From Ignavibacteria bacterium (GTDB lineage Bacteria; Bacteroidota; Ignavibacteria; UBA10030; SZUA-254): DNA of 36,593 bases. Positions within the stretch are counted from its first letter, which is position 1. Each line of letters opens with the position of its first letter. This document shows positions 1-7,906 of this stretch, piece by piece. The position numbers and the translations under genes are program-made. The stretch spans positions 1 to 36,593 of the forward strand of contig JACOSX010000101.1 in NCBI GenBank assembly GCA_016178625.1, written 5' to 3'. The notes beneath the pieces were generated by a model, which ran no database searches, had not been told where the DNA came from, and saw nothing but the letters and a program-made list of their open reading frames with translations.

Positions 1-139
1 CGACTACCACGTTCAGTGGCTGTAAACTTTGATGTAGAAGAAGTTCAGGAGCGCCGGATGAGGGAAAACCTCATGTCCGGTGCGACGAGGGTTTAATTGG
101 AAACAGGGTCAACATCCCTGCGCCATTATTCTACTCTAC
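1..139 (+). mobile_element. 3' end of a group II intron (domains V and VI)
   Basis: The sequence from about 49 to 84 folds as a group II intron domain V. It begins GAGC with the AGC triad, has an 8-bp lower stem (51-58 with 76-83), a two-base bulge TG at 74-75 and a 5-bp upper stem (59-63 with 69-73) capped by a GAAA-type loop. A second hairpin (about 96-131, CAGGG paired with CCCTG inside TGG/CCA) fits domain VI. The intron probably ends near 139 (CTAC), because group II introns end in AY, but the exact end is uncertain. The intron body and any reverse transcriptase lie to the left, outside the window. Seen: the fold. Known: domain V is the most conserved part of these ribozymes. No ORF here belongs to it. 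Confidence 0.75.
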
Positions 140-180
140 AAAGATAACGCACTCTAATGGGCAGAAGATGATGAACAAGC

Positions 181-215
181 AAAAGCCGATCTCGTTTAAC
201 GACGGATCGGCTTTT
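181..215. terminator. Strong hairpin terminator, bidirectional in form
   Basis: AAAAGCCGATC (181-191) pairs perfectly with GATCGGCTTTT (205-215) across a 13-nt loop. The A-run and T-run flanks give a U-tract on either strand. It lies 27 nt past the stop of the HerA-like gene on the minus strand, so it most likely ends that transcript. Confidence 0.85.
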
Positions 216-241
216 CGCTTTCGTGCGTTTTGATATCAGCT

Positions 242-1846
242 TTACGTCCTTATCTGTTTCCACCAATTGTTGACCACTTCTGAAACGTTGGTGGCTGTTT
301 CGCGCCGCTGCCACTTCTGGAAGAATTTAATGTCTCCACTTGCGGGCTCGGGAGAGGGCATATCCACCCTGACTCGTGTTGGGAGGGCAACTGCATCTCC
401 GATGAGAAATGCTTCCCCCTGTTGCAATGTCGGGAGGATATCGATGATCTCGGAGAGTGCGTCGGGGACGAGCTTTCGAACATAGTTCTGATCGTTCGGG
501 TTCAGGAGACGCATCGCCACAAAATTGTTACATTGTGCAGTGATTGTTTCAGAAATCTCCGATGGCCGTTGACTGACGATCATCGAGCTGACGCCGTATT
601 TTCTTCCCTCCTTTGCTATACGCTCAACGGTTTTTCGTGCGGCTTTACTTCTTCCCGTCAATGAGAGATATGTATGGGCTTCTTCGAACACAACCAACAC
701 CGGGAAGTCGTGACGCGCGGGATTCCAGAGGTTGAAGTCGAAGATGATTCTGCCGAGGAGCGAGACCAAGACGTTAATGACATCGAAGGGCACTCGACTG
801 AGGTCGAGAATGGTTACTTGCTTGCCCGAATCCAGACCAAAGAGCTTGCCGATGAGCTCGGTCAGCGTGTCCGATGAACGATACTTCTTCGGCTTGAAGA
901 GGAATTCGTAGCGCTTGTCTGTGAGCTTGCTCTCGAGACGAACCAGAAACCGTGTGAACTGACCGTAAAACGGTCCTTCTTTACCGCTCAATGTGCGCTC
1001 CGTGTCGAGTGATCGCATCCGTGCGCTTACCTCAAGGAAATCAAAATACGCAGGTGTATCGATCGTGAGATAATCTTTGAGTGGCATGTTCTTGCCGCGT
1101 TTCGAGTCGAGGATCGCTTCCTTCATCACCATCACTTGGTTGTTTGCTGATGTTTCATTTTCGTCGATGAATGTTTCCACGAGCTCATCGAAATTCATCA
1201 GCCAATACGGGAGTTCAAGTTCTGTAATCTTGATAATATTGCCGTTGGGGCTGAATGCGGGTGCGTACTCGCCATGGAGATCGAGGAGGATGATGTGAGT
1301 ATTCTCCATGGTGCTGACTTTCTGGAGAATGGATGCGGTGGTGCAGGATTTTCCTGAGCCTGTCGAACCGAACAGGGCGATATGTTTTGCAAAGAATTTG
1401 TTTGGATCCAGGTAGAGTCGTTCTTGGTCGAAGAGAGAGAGATTCCCAATCGAGAAGTCTGTCTCACGGTAAGTGGAAAAGATCGTTTTGAGATCTGCCA
1501 CATCAGCAGCGTACACAGAGCTTCCGAGCGTTGGAAAGGATGAAACACCGCGCTCGAATCTTCCATTGCGCATTGTCCCGATCAGTTTAATCTCCATATA
1601 CTGTTTGTTGGCTGTTGCGGCGAACAATTCGGTGCCCAACGAAGGTGCTTCGGATGTGCGGACTGCCGAGATACTCCCGATAATCGAGCGGTCCCCGTCT
1701 TGCATGACGACGTACGATCCGAGCTTGCCAGCATCACTGGAGATCTCGCTTAATGCACCCTGAGAAACGTTGTCGCGAAACATCGCTGAAACGCTGCTAT
1801 TACTGACCGCCGAAATTGTTCCGATACATTTTGATTGTTCATTCAC
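242..1846 (-). CDS. HerA-like ATPase/helicase with HAS-barrel (DUF87 family)
   Basis: A 534-residue hexameric-type FtsK/HerA-superfamily ATPase. The N-terminal ~110 residues are beta-rich and fit a HAS barrel. The Walker A motif GSTGSGKS is at residues 160-167, and a Walker B-like LVVFEEAH followed by a conserved TYLS/GRS region lies in the C-terminal half. A later Arg/Gln-rich stretch (SSMIVSQRPSEIS) is the usual sensor segment of this family. HerA proteins couple ATP hydrolysis to DNA translocation, classically with the nuclease NurA in end resection; no NurA is visible nearby, so the cellular role is open. The ATG at 1846 follows GGAGG at 11 nt. The gene ends at the strong terminator at 181-215. 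The phosphatase gene upstream ends 22 nt before this start, so the two are probably co-transcribed. Confidence 0.85.
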   Translation of the reverse strand: MNEQSKCIGTISAVSNSSVSAMFRDNVSQGALSEISSDAGKLGSYVVMQDGDRSIIGSISAVRTSEAPSLGTELFAATANKQYMEIKLIGTMRNGRFERGVSSFPTLGSSVYAADVADLKTIFSTYRETDFSIGNLSLFDQERLYLDPNKFFAKHIALFGSTGSGKSCTTASILQKVSTMENTHIILLDLHGEYAPAFSPNGNIIKITELELPYWLMNFDELVETFIDENETSANNQVMVMKEAILDSKRGKNMPLKDYLTIDTPAYFDFLEVSARMRSLDTERTLSGKEGPFYGQFTRFLVRLESKLTDKRYEFLFKPKKYRSSDTLTELIGKLFGLDSGKQVTILDLSRVPFDVINVLVSLLGRIIFDFNLWNPARHDFPVLVVFEEAHTYLSLTGRSKAARKTVERIAKEGRKYGVSSMIVSQRPSEISETITAQCNNFVAMRLLNPNDQNYVRKLVPDALSEIIDILPTLQQGEAFLIGDAVALPTRVRVDMPSPEPASGDIKFFQKWQRRETATNVSEVVNNWWKQIRT

Positions 1847-1868
1847 AACGAAACCTCCGTGTCTTACG

Positions 1869-3101
1869 TTATTGTATTCGTTTGATAGTGACGATGGTCT
1901 TGTCGTCGGACTGCGTCCCGACGCTATTGAACTTCTGGACGTCGTCGAGAATCAGGCACGTGATATCCTTCGCATTTTGTTCGCGGTGTTCGAGGAGACG
2001 GTCGATGATGCGTTGTTCTCCGTAGAATTCTCCATGTTCGTTCGTCGCTTCAGAGACGCCATCTGTATAGAGCAATAAGATATCACCCTTGTTCATAAGG
2101 AAATTATCTGTTTTAAATGATTCATTGGGAAACGGACCGAGGATTTGTCCCGTGGTCTCGATCATTTCCCCGGCAGTGTTGCGTGCCCGGAGAAGGATCG
2201 GGTTGTTGTGTCCACAGTTAGCATAGATGACCAATCCATTTTTATCATCAGTCAACTCACAATAGACGAGCGTGACGAAATGCTCTTCTGAAAATGTCTT
2301 GTGGAGGAGTCGGTTCACGCGCGACAAGAGTGAGCTGATTTTTGTTTGATACTCGAACCCCATCCTCAGCGCCCCCGAGGTATACAATGCTTGCGCGGCA
2401 GCGGAGAGTCCCTTACTCGCAGCATCGCCGATGACAACCCCGATCCTCTCGTTGTCGCCATCAACCTGAAGATAATCAAAAAAATCGCCACCTACAATTC
2501 TATCTGGTATCGAAACCCCGTAAAGCTCGTACGACTGGAATCGCATTTCGTGCTGCGGCAAGATGCTTTTCTGAATGTCTCGCGCCTTATCGATGTCACG
2601 TTCAAGTACCTGTGCTTTGCGCTCGATTTTCTTCGTCCGGAGGACGGAGCTCAGTGCGGAGCTGATGATATTGAGGGTCGATGTCAGCGTCTCATTCAGA
2701 TGATCGGCGTTAAACGCTAAGATATAGCGATATAAGGTGTTTCCCTTCCACCGAATCGTCTCACCGATGCCTGTTGCGGAGTAATTAAGGATGCCATGCT
2801 TCCTGAGGTATTGGTCTTGCTCGTTCCCCAACACCGTGCGAAGTTTCGGTAACTCCAGGAAAATCGGATAGTCCTTTACTTTGACGCGGTAGTGTTGTCG
2901 GATCGGAGCCATCTCGCCGAGCTGGTGGAGTAAGACATAACTCCCAGTTTTCGGATCGAATTTCCAAATGCGTCCGCCTTTGATGTTGATCTCCTCGCTC
3001 CGGACGATTTCTTGAATGACGTCTTTCAGTAGGTCTTCTTCGTTGTCGACATTGCGCGAGGCGATGTTCTCTATGGTGCGATACAGTTTTCGTAGTTGCA
3101 T
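1869..3101 (-). CDS. SpoIIE/RsbU-type PP2C serine phosphatase with N-terminal GAF-like sensor
   Basis: A 410-residue soluble protein. Residues ~1-165 look like a GAF-type sensory domain and ~165-190 form a short coiled-coil linker. From ~200 the SpoIIE PPM phosphatase domain shows its metal-binding motifs: GGDFFDY, VIGDAASKG, the NCGHN motif, and LLLYTDGVSEA near the C terminus. Such enzymes dephosphorylate anti-anti-sigma proteins in partner-switching pathways or act in stress signalling. No STAS-domain or anti-sigma kinase gene is adjacent, so the target cannot be named. The ATG at 3101 has only a weak upstream purine stretch. It lies upstream of the HerA-like gene on the same strand with a 22-nt gap. 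Confidence 0.87.
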   Translation of the reverse strand: MQLRKLYRTIENIASRNVDNEEDLLKDVIQEIVRSEEINIKGGRIWKFDPKTGSYVLLHQLGEMAPIRQHYRVKVKDYPIFLELPKLRTVLGNEQDQYLRKHGILNYSATGIGETIRWKGNTLYRYILAFNADHLNETLTSTLNIISSALSSVLRTKKIERKAQVLERDIDKARDIQKSILPQHEMRFQSYELYGVSIPDRIVGGDFFDYLQVDGDNERIGVVIGDAASKGLSAAAQALYTSGALRMGFEYQTKISSLLSRVNRLLHKTFSEEHFVTLVYCELTDDKNGLVIYANCGHNNPILLRARNTAGEMIETTGQILGPFPNESFKTDNFLMNKGDILLLYTDGVSEATNEHGEFYGEQRIIDRLLEHREQNAKDITCLILDDVQKFNSVGTQSDDKTIVTIKRIQ

Positions 3102-3206
3102 TCAATATTCTTAGTGATGAAAAAACCAGACAAAATGTAAGACGAAAAACGGTAAAACGCAATTTGTGTGATGAAAAGATAGGAAAAGATTGTTACGGGT
3201 AATACT

Positions 3207-3299
3207 TCAGTTCACCGCCTCGGATAGGGAAGTCGAGGTGATCTTCTCTTCGCGGACACTGCGGAAGAGATTGTTCAAGTTTTGGATCGTCGTTCTCAT
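3207..3299 (-). CDS. Possible 30-codon ORF coupled to the Ycf48-like gene
   Basis: The ATG at 3297-3299 overlaps the TGA stop of the preceding gene in an ATGA arrangement, which is typical of translational coupling. It encodes about 30 residues, beginning MRTTIQNLNNLF and rich in polar residues, with no membrane segment. The stop of the upstream gene follows a run of seven A's, so slippage could also fuse the two frames. No family is recognised. Length alone makes this weak; it may be chance. Confidence 0.25.
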   Translation of the reverse strand: MRTTIQNLNNLFRSVREEKITSTSLSEAVN

Positions 3300-4273
3300 T
3301 TTTTTACTGTGTGGGAGACGTGAACGTTCCACGACGAACCTGCATCAGTTGTCGTGAGAATTGTTCCATCGGATCCAACCACCCATCCGGTTCGGTCATC
3401 GGTAAAGTGCACGGCATGGAGTAATTCGCGCGAGATGCTCTTTTCTTCTATCCAATTGTCACCACCGTCGGTTGTTCGCATGATGGTCCCACGGCTTCCC
3501 ATAAGATATCCTGTCATCCGATTCAAAAAGCCCATAGCGTAGTAAAAGGTGTTGGTCTTGAAGAATTGGAAATCCGGATCTTGATTCTGTTTGATCCATG
3601 ACTTACCTCCGTCGGTGGTTTTAAGGATGGCTCCATAGCCGCCAGCGATCCAGCCGGTTGATGTGTCAAGAAATTGGACTGAGTAGTAGAAGACGGTTAA
3701 ACCGGTATTCGATTCGGTCCATGTTGTACCACCATCATCTGTTTTTAGCACAGTGCCACCTGCGCCCACAATCCATCCATGGTTTGTGTCGGTGAGCGAT
3801 AGTGCCCAAAGATCTGTGGTGGTCGGACTTGTCTGGCGTTTCCACGTTACACCACCATTGGACGTTTTCAAAATGATGCCTCTCGCTCCAACAATCCATC
3901 CTCGTCGGGGGTCGCTAAAGCGAATGCCTGATAGGCTTGAAGTAAGCTTCATATCTTGTCGGGACCAAGATATACCGCCATCCTTTGTTCTCAGCACGAG
4001 GCTGTTCCTGCCGACTGCCCAGCCATGGATCGAGTCGGCGAATGCAACAGAGTACAAATCGTCGGAAGCACCACCTGCATGGATGGTTGTTCTCCACGTT
4101 TTCCCTCCGTCGAGTGTCCGCGTAATCGTCGCGGACTCGCCAACGGCAATGATTGTTCGTTTATCGGTGCTTGTCAGGGCGTAGAGCGTTCTCTTATCTA
4201 ACCGACCACGTGATTGGGAGGGAGCTGCAGTTATGAAAATGAAGGTGAGGAATAACGATAGTAAGAATTTCAT
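3296..4273 (-). CDS. Exported Ycf48-like/BNR-repeat beta-propeller protein
   Basis: A 325-residue protein with a Sec signal peptide (MKFLLSLFLTF... to about residue 22) followed by about six or seven repeats of a ~43-residue propeller blade. Each repeat contains a GWIVG/GWAVG element and a TTDGGxTW-type Asp-box, the pattern of Ycf48-like and Photosys_II_BNR proteins. In photosynthetic organisms Ycf48 helps assemble photosystem II, but in heterotrophs the family is an exported propeller of unknown role; nothing here suggests photosynthesis. There is no C-terminal sorting or membrane anchor. It stands between the phosphatase gene and the S46 peptidase gene, with ~180 nt separating it from the latter, so it may have its own promoter. 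Confidence 0.82.
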   Translation of the reverse strand: MKFLLSLFLTFIFITAAPSQSRGRLDKRTLYALTSTDKRTIIAVGESATITRTLDGGKTWRTTIHAGGASDDLYSVAFADSIHGWAVGRNSLVLRTKDGGISWSRQDMKLTSSLSGIRFSDPRRGWIVGARGIILKTSNGGVTWKRQTSPTTTDLWALSLTDTNHGWIVGAGGTVLKTDDGGTTWTESNTGLTVFYYSVQFLDTSTGWIAGGYGAILKTTDGGKSWIKQNQDPDFQFFKTNTFYYAMGFLNRMTGYLMGSRGTIMRTTDGGDNWIEEKSISRELLHAVHFTDDRTGWVVGSDGTILTTTDAGSSWNVHVSHTVKK

Positions 4274-4456
4274 TAGTTCAACATGATAAATGAAAATAAA
4301 TGTGTCCCAATCTAACGATTAGGGGAGAGAAGGTCAAGCGGTTCGCAAGAAAAGGGTTCGGTGAAATCAAATCACGGTGGTTGTTACGTATAGACGACAA
4401 CCGAGGTATAGAGAAGACCTCTTCTGACGGAACATCGGATTAAAACCACCAAAGAG

Positions 4457-6616
4457 TCACGAAGAGGTTTGAACTCTCATCTCTTTCAAAAGAAAGTCGG
4501 CGCCGGCAAATTTCTGCATCACCCATAAGACGTAGCGGATATCAACGGCAATGGAGCGACTATAACTTTCACTCCAGGCATAATCATTGATCGTCGCTTC
4601 ATAGGCACGGTCAAAGTTCACACCGACAAGCTCGCCTCGTGCATTCAACAATGGACTGCCAGAATTCCCGCCCGTCGTATCGAGGTTGTACAGAAGAGCA
4701 ATGGGAACATCATTAAGTTTCTTATGTTTGAACCGTCCGAAGTTCTTTGCTTTGTAGAGTTCGATGATCTTCTGCGGCGTGTTATATGGTTCCTCGCCGG
4801 TTGTTTTGTCGATGACGCCACGAAGTGTCGTAATTGGAGAAGCATACAGCGCGTCGGCGGGGGAGTAACCTTTCACGTTGCCAAATGTGAGGCGAAGGGT
4901 ACTATTTGCATCCGGGATGAAATCTTTCTTCAGGAGTTGCTGCTTTACGTCGACAAGGAGGCCAGAATTCTTCGAGAGAATACCTTCGCGCCGCTGTCGC
5001 GTTTCTTTGAGCTGTTGGTATGTTGGGAATAACGCCTTCGCAAGCTGGAGGAAAGGATCGTTGAGCTGCTCGAGCTCCTCCGGCGACTTTGCCAGTGCGT
5101 CCATCACTGGCTTCTCGTCATTCATCGTTGAAGTAGCATATGCCCTGTCGATGAATCGGTCAATTGCTTCTGCAGGATTTCCACCTCTAATGATGCTGTC
5201 AACTGCAGGAATGCGCTGTCCGACAGAAAGCTTTGAAGCCCGAGTCAACATTTCTTTTAGAAAGATTTTATCCGTTAACTCATGATAGTTTTGGAGAGCT
5301 AACTGGAGGGATTCCTTCGTGCGAGGGAAATTCTTTTCCATGTAAGGAGACTCCCGCTCGAGGTCCGGTTTCTTGAGCTCCTGTGCTGCTTCAAAGAGCG
5401 TGTACCCGACGCTGAGCGAGACACACGCCTGGCGCAGGTTATCGAGTGCAAATTCGTACTGCGCTTGCGTGTGCATGTCATCGTACACTTTTCCAATTTC
5501 AGAAAGAATGTGACCGTAAAGCTTCTTGCGATCTCCATCTGCATCAATGAATGTTTGCAGCGCGGTCTCCTCCTGACGCTTCTTGTTGGTAAGCTCCAAT
5601 CGCTTCATGCCTTTGAGCTTACCGCGGTAATTCTTCATCACATTACCAAGACTTTTGATGCGGCCCGATAGCTTAATGGCAACCGCGTGATCGTTCTTTC
5701 CCATCGCCTCCATAGTGGCGATTTCCCACTGATACAGATCAGCAACATACGGCATGCGAACATCTTCTTCGTATGATAAAAAGTAGGAGGTTCGATGTCT
5801 GTACGTCCGTCCTGGATAGCCAAGGATGAATACCGCGTCATTCTCATCAACCCCTTCCGCTGCAACCTTAAGAAATTTCTTGGGGTGATAGGGAATGTTG
5901 TTGGGCGAATACTCCGCTGGTGAGCCATCCGGTGCGACATAGGCGCGCATGAACGAGAAATCACCTGTGTGGCGAGGCCACACCCAGTTATCATCCTCTC
6001 CTCCAAACTCACCGATGGAGCGTGGTGGCACATACACTGCTCGGACGTCCTTGAGAAAGGTATACACAAACATCATGTAAGATTTTCCTGCAAACATCTC
6101 TGCCACCTCTGCGCGCTTGCCAGGATTGAGCTTCTCGACTTCAGCTACCATCTCTTTGGTCTTCTTCTCGATGGCTTTAGTTCGCGCGACGAAATCCATT
6201 ATATCATTGACAGCGCTCAGCACTTCCTTCGACACATCACGATAGGAATCGGTGATTCTCGCCACGTACCCTTTTGCAGGCAGTTCTTCCGATTTGTCCT
6301 TCGCGAGGAATCCGTCGGTAACATAATCATGTTCTTTCGAGCTTGCTGCTTGCACCGCGCCGAATGCACAATGGTGGTTCGTAATGATCAGTCCCTCCGG
6401 CGAGACGAATGAACCCGTGCATCCCCCGACTTGAACGATTGCATCTATCAGCCCAATGTGCCCCGGGTTGTAGATATCCCGTGCAGTTACCTTTAATCCT
6501 TTGGACTTAAGATTGAGCTTGTGGATCTCGCTCAGTGGATACATGCCCTCATCGGCGTACACACGAGTCGCGACACATGAGAGGAGAAACACAATTGTCA
6601 GGAAGTATTTATGCAT
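4457..6616 (-). CDS. S46 family dipeptidyl peptidase, DPP11-type (Asp/Glu-specific)
   Basis: A 719-residue exported serine peptidase that removes dipeptides from the N terminus of peptides. Signal peptide residues 1-21 (cleavage after VYA, before DEG). The trypsin-like triad is visible: His in TNHHC (81-82), Asp in GGEDDNW, and Ser652 in GGNSGSP. Eighteen residues after this Ser is Arg670 in the NFDR motif; in the S46 family Arg at this spot marks DPP11 (acidic P1), whereas DPP7 has Gly. I chose the ATG at 6616 because it follows AAGGG at a 6-nt spacing and starts a signal peptide. The frame is open 48 codons further upstream, but that extension overlaps the end of efp and has no signal. It lies downstream of efp on the same strand. 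The length matches the family. Confidence 0.9.
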   Translation of the reverse strand: MHKYFLTIVFLLSCVATRVYADEGMYPLSEIHKLNLKSKGLKVTARDIYNPGHIGLIDAIVQVGGCTGSFVSPEGLIITNHHCAFGAVQAASSKEHDYVTDGFLAKDKSEELPAKGYVARITDSYRDVSKEVLSAVNDIMDFVARTKAIEKKTKEMVAEVEKLNPGKRAEVAEMFAGKSYMMFVYTFLKDVRAVYVPPRSIGEFGGEDDNWVWPRHTGDFSFMRAYVAPDGSPAEYSPNNIPYHPKKFLKVAAEGVDENDAVFILGYPGRTYRHRTSYFLSYEEDVRMPYVADLYQWEIATMEAMGKNDHAVAIKLSGRIKSLGNVMKNYRGKLKGMKRLELTNKKRQEETALQTFIDADGDRKKLYGHILSEIGKVYDDMHTQAQYEFALDNLRQACVSLSVGYTLFEAAQELKKPDLERESPYMEKNFPRTKESLQLALQNYHELTDKIFLKEMLTRASKLSVGQRIPAVDSIIRGGNPAEAIDRFIDRAYATSTMNDEKPVMDALAKSPEELEQLNDPFLQLAKALFPTYQQLKETRQRREGILSKNSGLLVDVKQQLLKKDFIPDANSTLRLTFGNVKGYSPADALYASPITTLRGVIDKTTGEEPYNTPQKIIELYKAKNFGRFKHKKLNDVPIALLYNLDTTGGNSGSPLLNARGELVGVNFDRAYEATINDYAWSESYSRSIAVDIRYVLWVMQKFAGADFLLKEMRVQTSS

Positions 6617-6731
6617 GGTTATCCCTTGGTGAAGTTGGTGTGATCGGTTCTTAGGTTGAAAATTCTGTATGGTGTCGAAAAGGGTCGGAGTGAAACATTT
6701 TCCGTTTCTGAGAAGGTTCCAATTCCCGATG

Positions 6732-7304
6732 TTACATTTTCTTAACGCTGACCCGATCAAGGTATTTCATTTTTTCCGTGTCGATCCGAACGGTATCTCC
6801 AGTAATGACGAACTGCGGAACGAGAATTTCGATACCGTTTTCGAGCGTTGCTTGTTTCATCGTGTTATCCTGCCCGTCGTGAATCCCAGGACCAGTGATA
6901 GCAACTCTCACTTCAAGCACTTTGGGCCACTGCACGTTGATTGCTTCCTCGCCAAGCAACTCAATTGTTGCCTTGGTTCCTTCTTTTAGAAATTTTTCAT
7001 GGTGGCTCACAACAGCTTTGGCGATGCCGACTTGCACAAACGTTTCAGGGTCCATAAAATAACAGGCTTCACTGTCTGAATAAATGTACTCCATTTGTCT
7101 CTTGGTTAATTCGATGTCGTCAAGTCTGTCGGCGTGTTTGAAGCGCCTTTCTGCGAAGTGTCCGAAACGGATGTCTTTAAGTTTCAACTCGATAAATCCA
7201 TGCATCTGTCCGCTTCCAGCATGCCGGACCACTTCGAGAACCCTGCACAGTTTGCCGTCGAGTTGGAGTGTCGTTCCCTCTTTAACTTCTGAAGCGAGTA
7301 CCAT
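6732..7304 (-). CDS. efp: Elongation factor P (variant tip loop without lysine)
   Basis: A 190-residue protein with the three beta-barrel domains of EF-P: a KOW-like N domain, the middle domain (QMEYIYSDSEACYFMDPETF) and an OB-fold C domain with LVPQFVITGDTVRIDTE. EF-P enters the ribosomal E site and relieves stalling at polyproline. The tip loop that normally carries the modified Lys (KPGKG type) or Arg reads RHAGSGQMHG at residues 27-36 and has no Lys, and is about two residues longer than in the E. coli protein. The usual lysylation or rhamnosylation is therefore unlikely in standard form. The ATG at 7304 follows GAGG at 9 nt. The S46 peptidase gene lies just downstream. Confidence 0.9.
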   Translation of the reverse strand: MVLASEVKEGTTLQLDGKLCRVLEVVRHAGSGQMHGFIELKLKDIRFGHFAERRFKHADRLDDIELTKRQMEYIYSDSEACYFMDPETFVQVGIAKAVVSHHEKFLKEGTKATIELLGEEAINVQWPKVLEVRVAITGPGIHDGQDNTMKQATLENGIEILVPQFVITGDTVRIDTEKMKYLDRVSVKKM

Positions 7305-7454
7305 AAGGAATGCCTCATGGGTAGTTGGATGAAACTAAGGGAATCTAAGAAAAGAGTGTGTGGAAGTCAAACCGAACAAATCACAAACCGACCAAATTGG
7401 ACGAAAGCCACTTCTTTGGTTCAGGCTTCGGCCTTTTTGACCGATGACGAATAG
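7305..7454. other. Spacer upstream of efp with no gene
   Basis: No coding frame is convincing here. It contains a short hairpin AGGC-TTCG-GCCT followed by TTTT at about 7423-7437 on the plus strand, which has terminator form, but no plus-strand gene ends nearby. The efp promoter must lie here or further upstream; no clear -35/-10 pair was identified. Confidence 0.4.
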
Positions 7455-7568
7455 TTAGAAATTATATCCAAGGCGACTCTGAAAAGAGAGGTTGGTTGAG
7501 AGTGACCCCTCCTCGGCGAACCTCCTATCGTCGTTAGGAACAAGGTTGTACTGCGGATTGGCGTCCAT
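7455..7568 (-). pseudogene. Probable remnant: C-terminus of an outer-membrane beta-barrel protein
   Basis: The minus-strand frame ending TAA at 7455 reads NPQYNLVPNDD, then SLSTNLSFQSRLGYNF at its end. It has alternating hydrophobic/polar residues and a terminal Phe, the BAM-recognised signature of the last strand of an outer-membrane barrel. The frame stays open upstream to about 7622 with no good start or ribosome site; the only ATG gives 37 residues. Seen: the barrel-like end. Inferred: a decayed gene whose 5' part is lost. It could instead be chance or a very short peptide. Confidence 0.35.
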
Positions 7569-7627
7569 GTGGATCTTCCCGCAATGATCCAAGACTGCAA
7601 GTTGGACGCAACACTAAACGCAGGGTA

Positions 7628-7732
7628 CTATTTTCGGTATTTTTCGATAAGCAGGGAAAGCCCGAGAGCGAGCATGACTGCAATAAAGAAAAATAAGACC
7701 GGAATACTATTCCGTAAAAACTCCTCGAACAT
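7628..7732 (-). CDS. Possible 34-residue single-pass membrane protein
   Basis: The ATG at 7732 opens a frame of 34 codons: an acidic start (MFEEFLRNS), one hydrophobic span of about 18 residues (IPVLFFFIAVMLALGLSLL), then a basic tail IEKYRK. This topology resembles known tiny inner-membrane proteins. The upstream ribosome site is weak (GTAAAG). It lies between the putative barrel remnant and the large BNR protein, all on the minus strand. No family is recognised; it is supported only by amino-acid pattern. Confidence 0.4.
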   Translation of the reverse strand: MFEEFLRNSIPVLFFFIAVMLALGLSLLIEKYRK

Positions 7733-7906
7733 CTTTACACACGATCACTTGAACTTGTCGGACATGTAACAAACGGATTGATATATTATATATGACAACT
7801 ACATAAATCACAACCTACCGAGTGATGCTGCTCATACCTTTCAGATAGCCGCGAGGGCGGTTCTCTAAAGTATTACCCCAACCGGTGTGCGAGTCGGGTG
7901 AGCCGC

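Noticed and set aside
6617-6760. Upstream 48-codon extension of the S46 peptidase
   Set aside because: It overlaps the end of efp, lacks a ribosome site and would bury the signal peptide.
7423-7437. AGGC-TTCG-GCCT-TTTT hairpin as a terminator
   Set aside because: Correct form on the plus strand only, where no gene ends; the stem is just 4 bp.
7569-7769. 66-codon plus-strand ORF
   Set aside because: It is antisense to the small membrane ORF and has no ribosome site or protein-like pattern.
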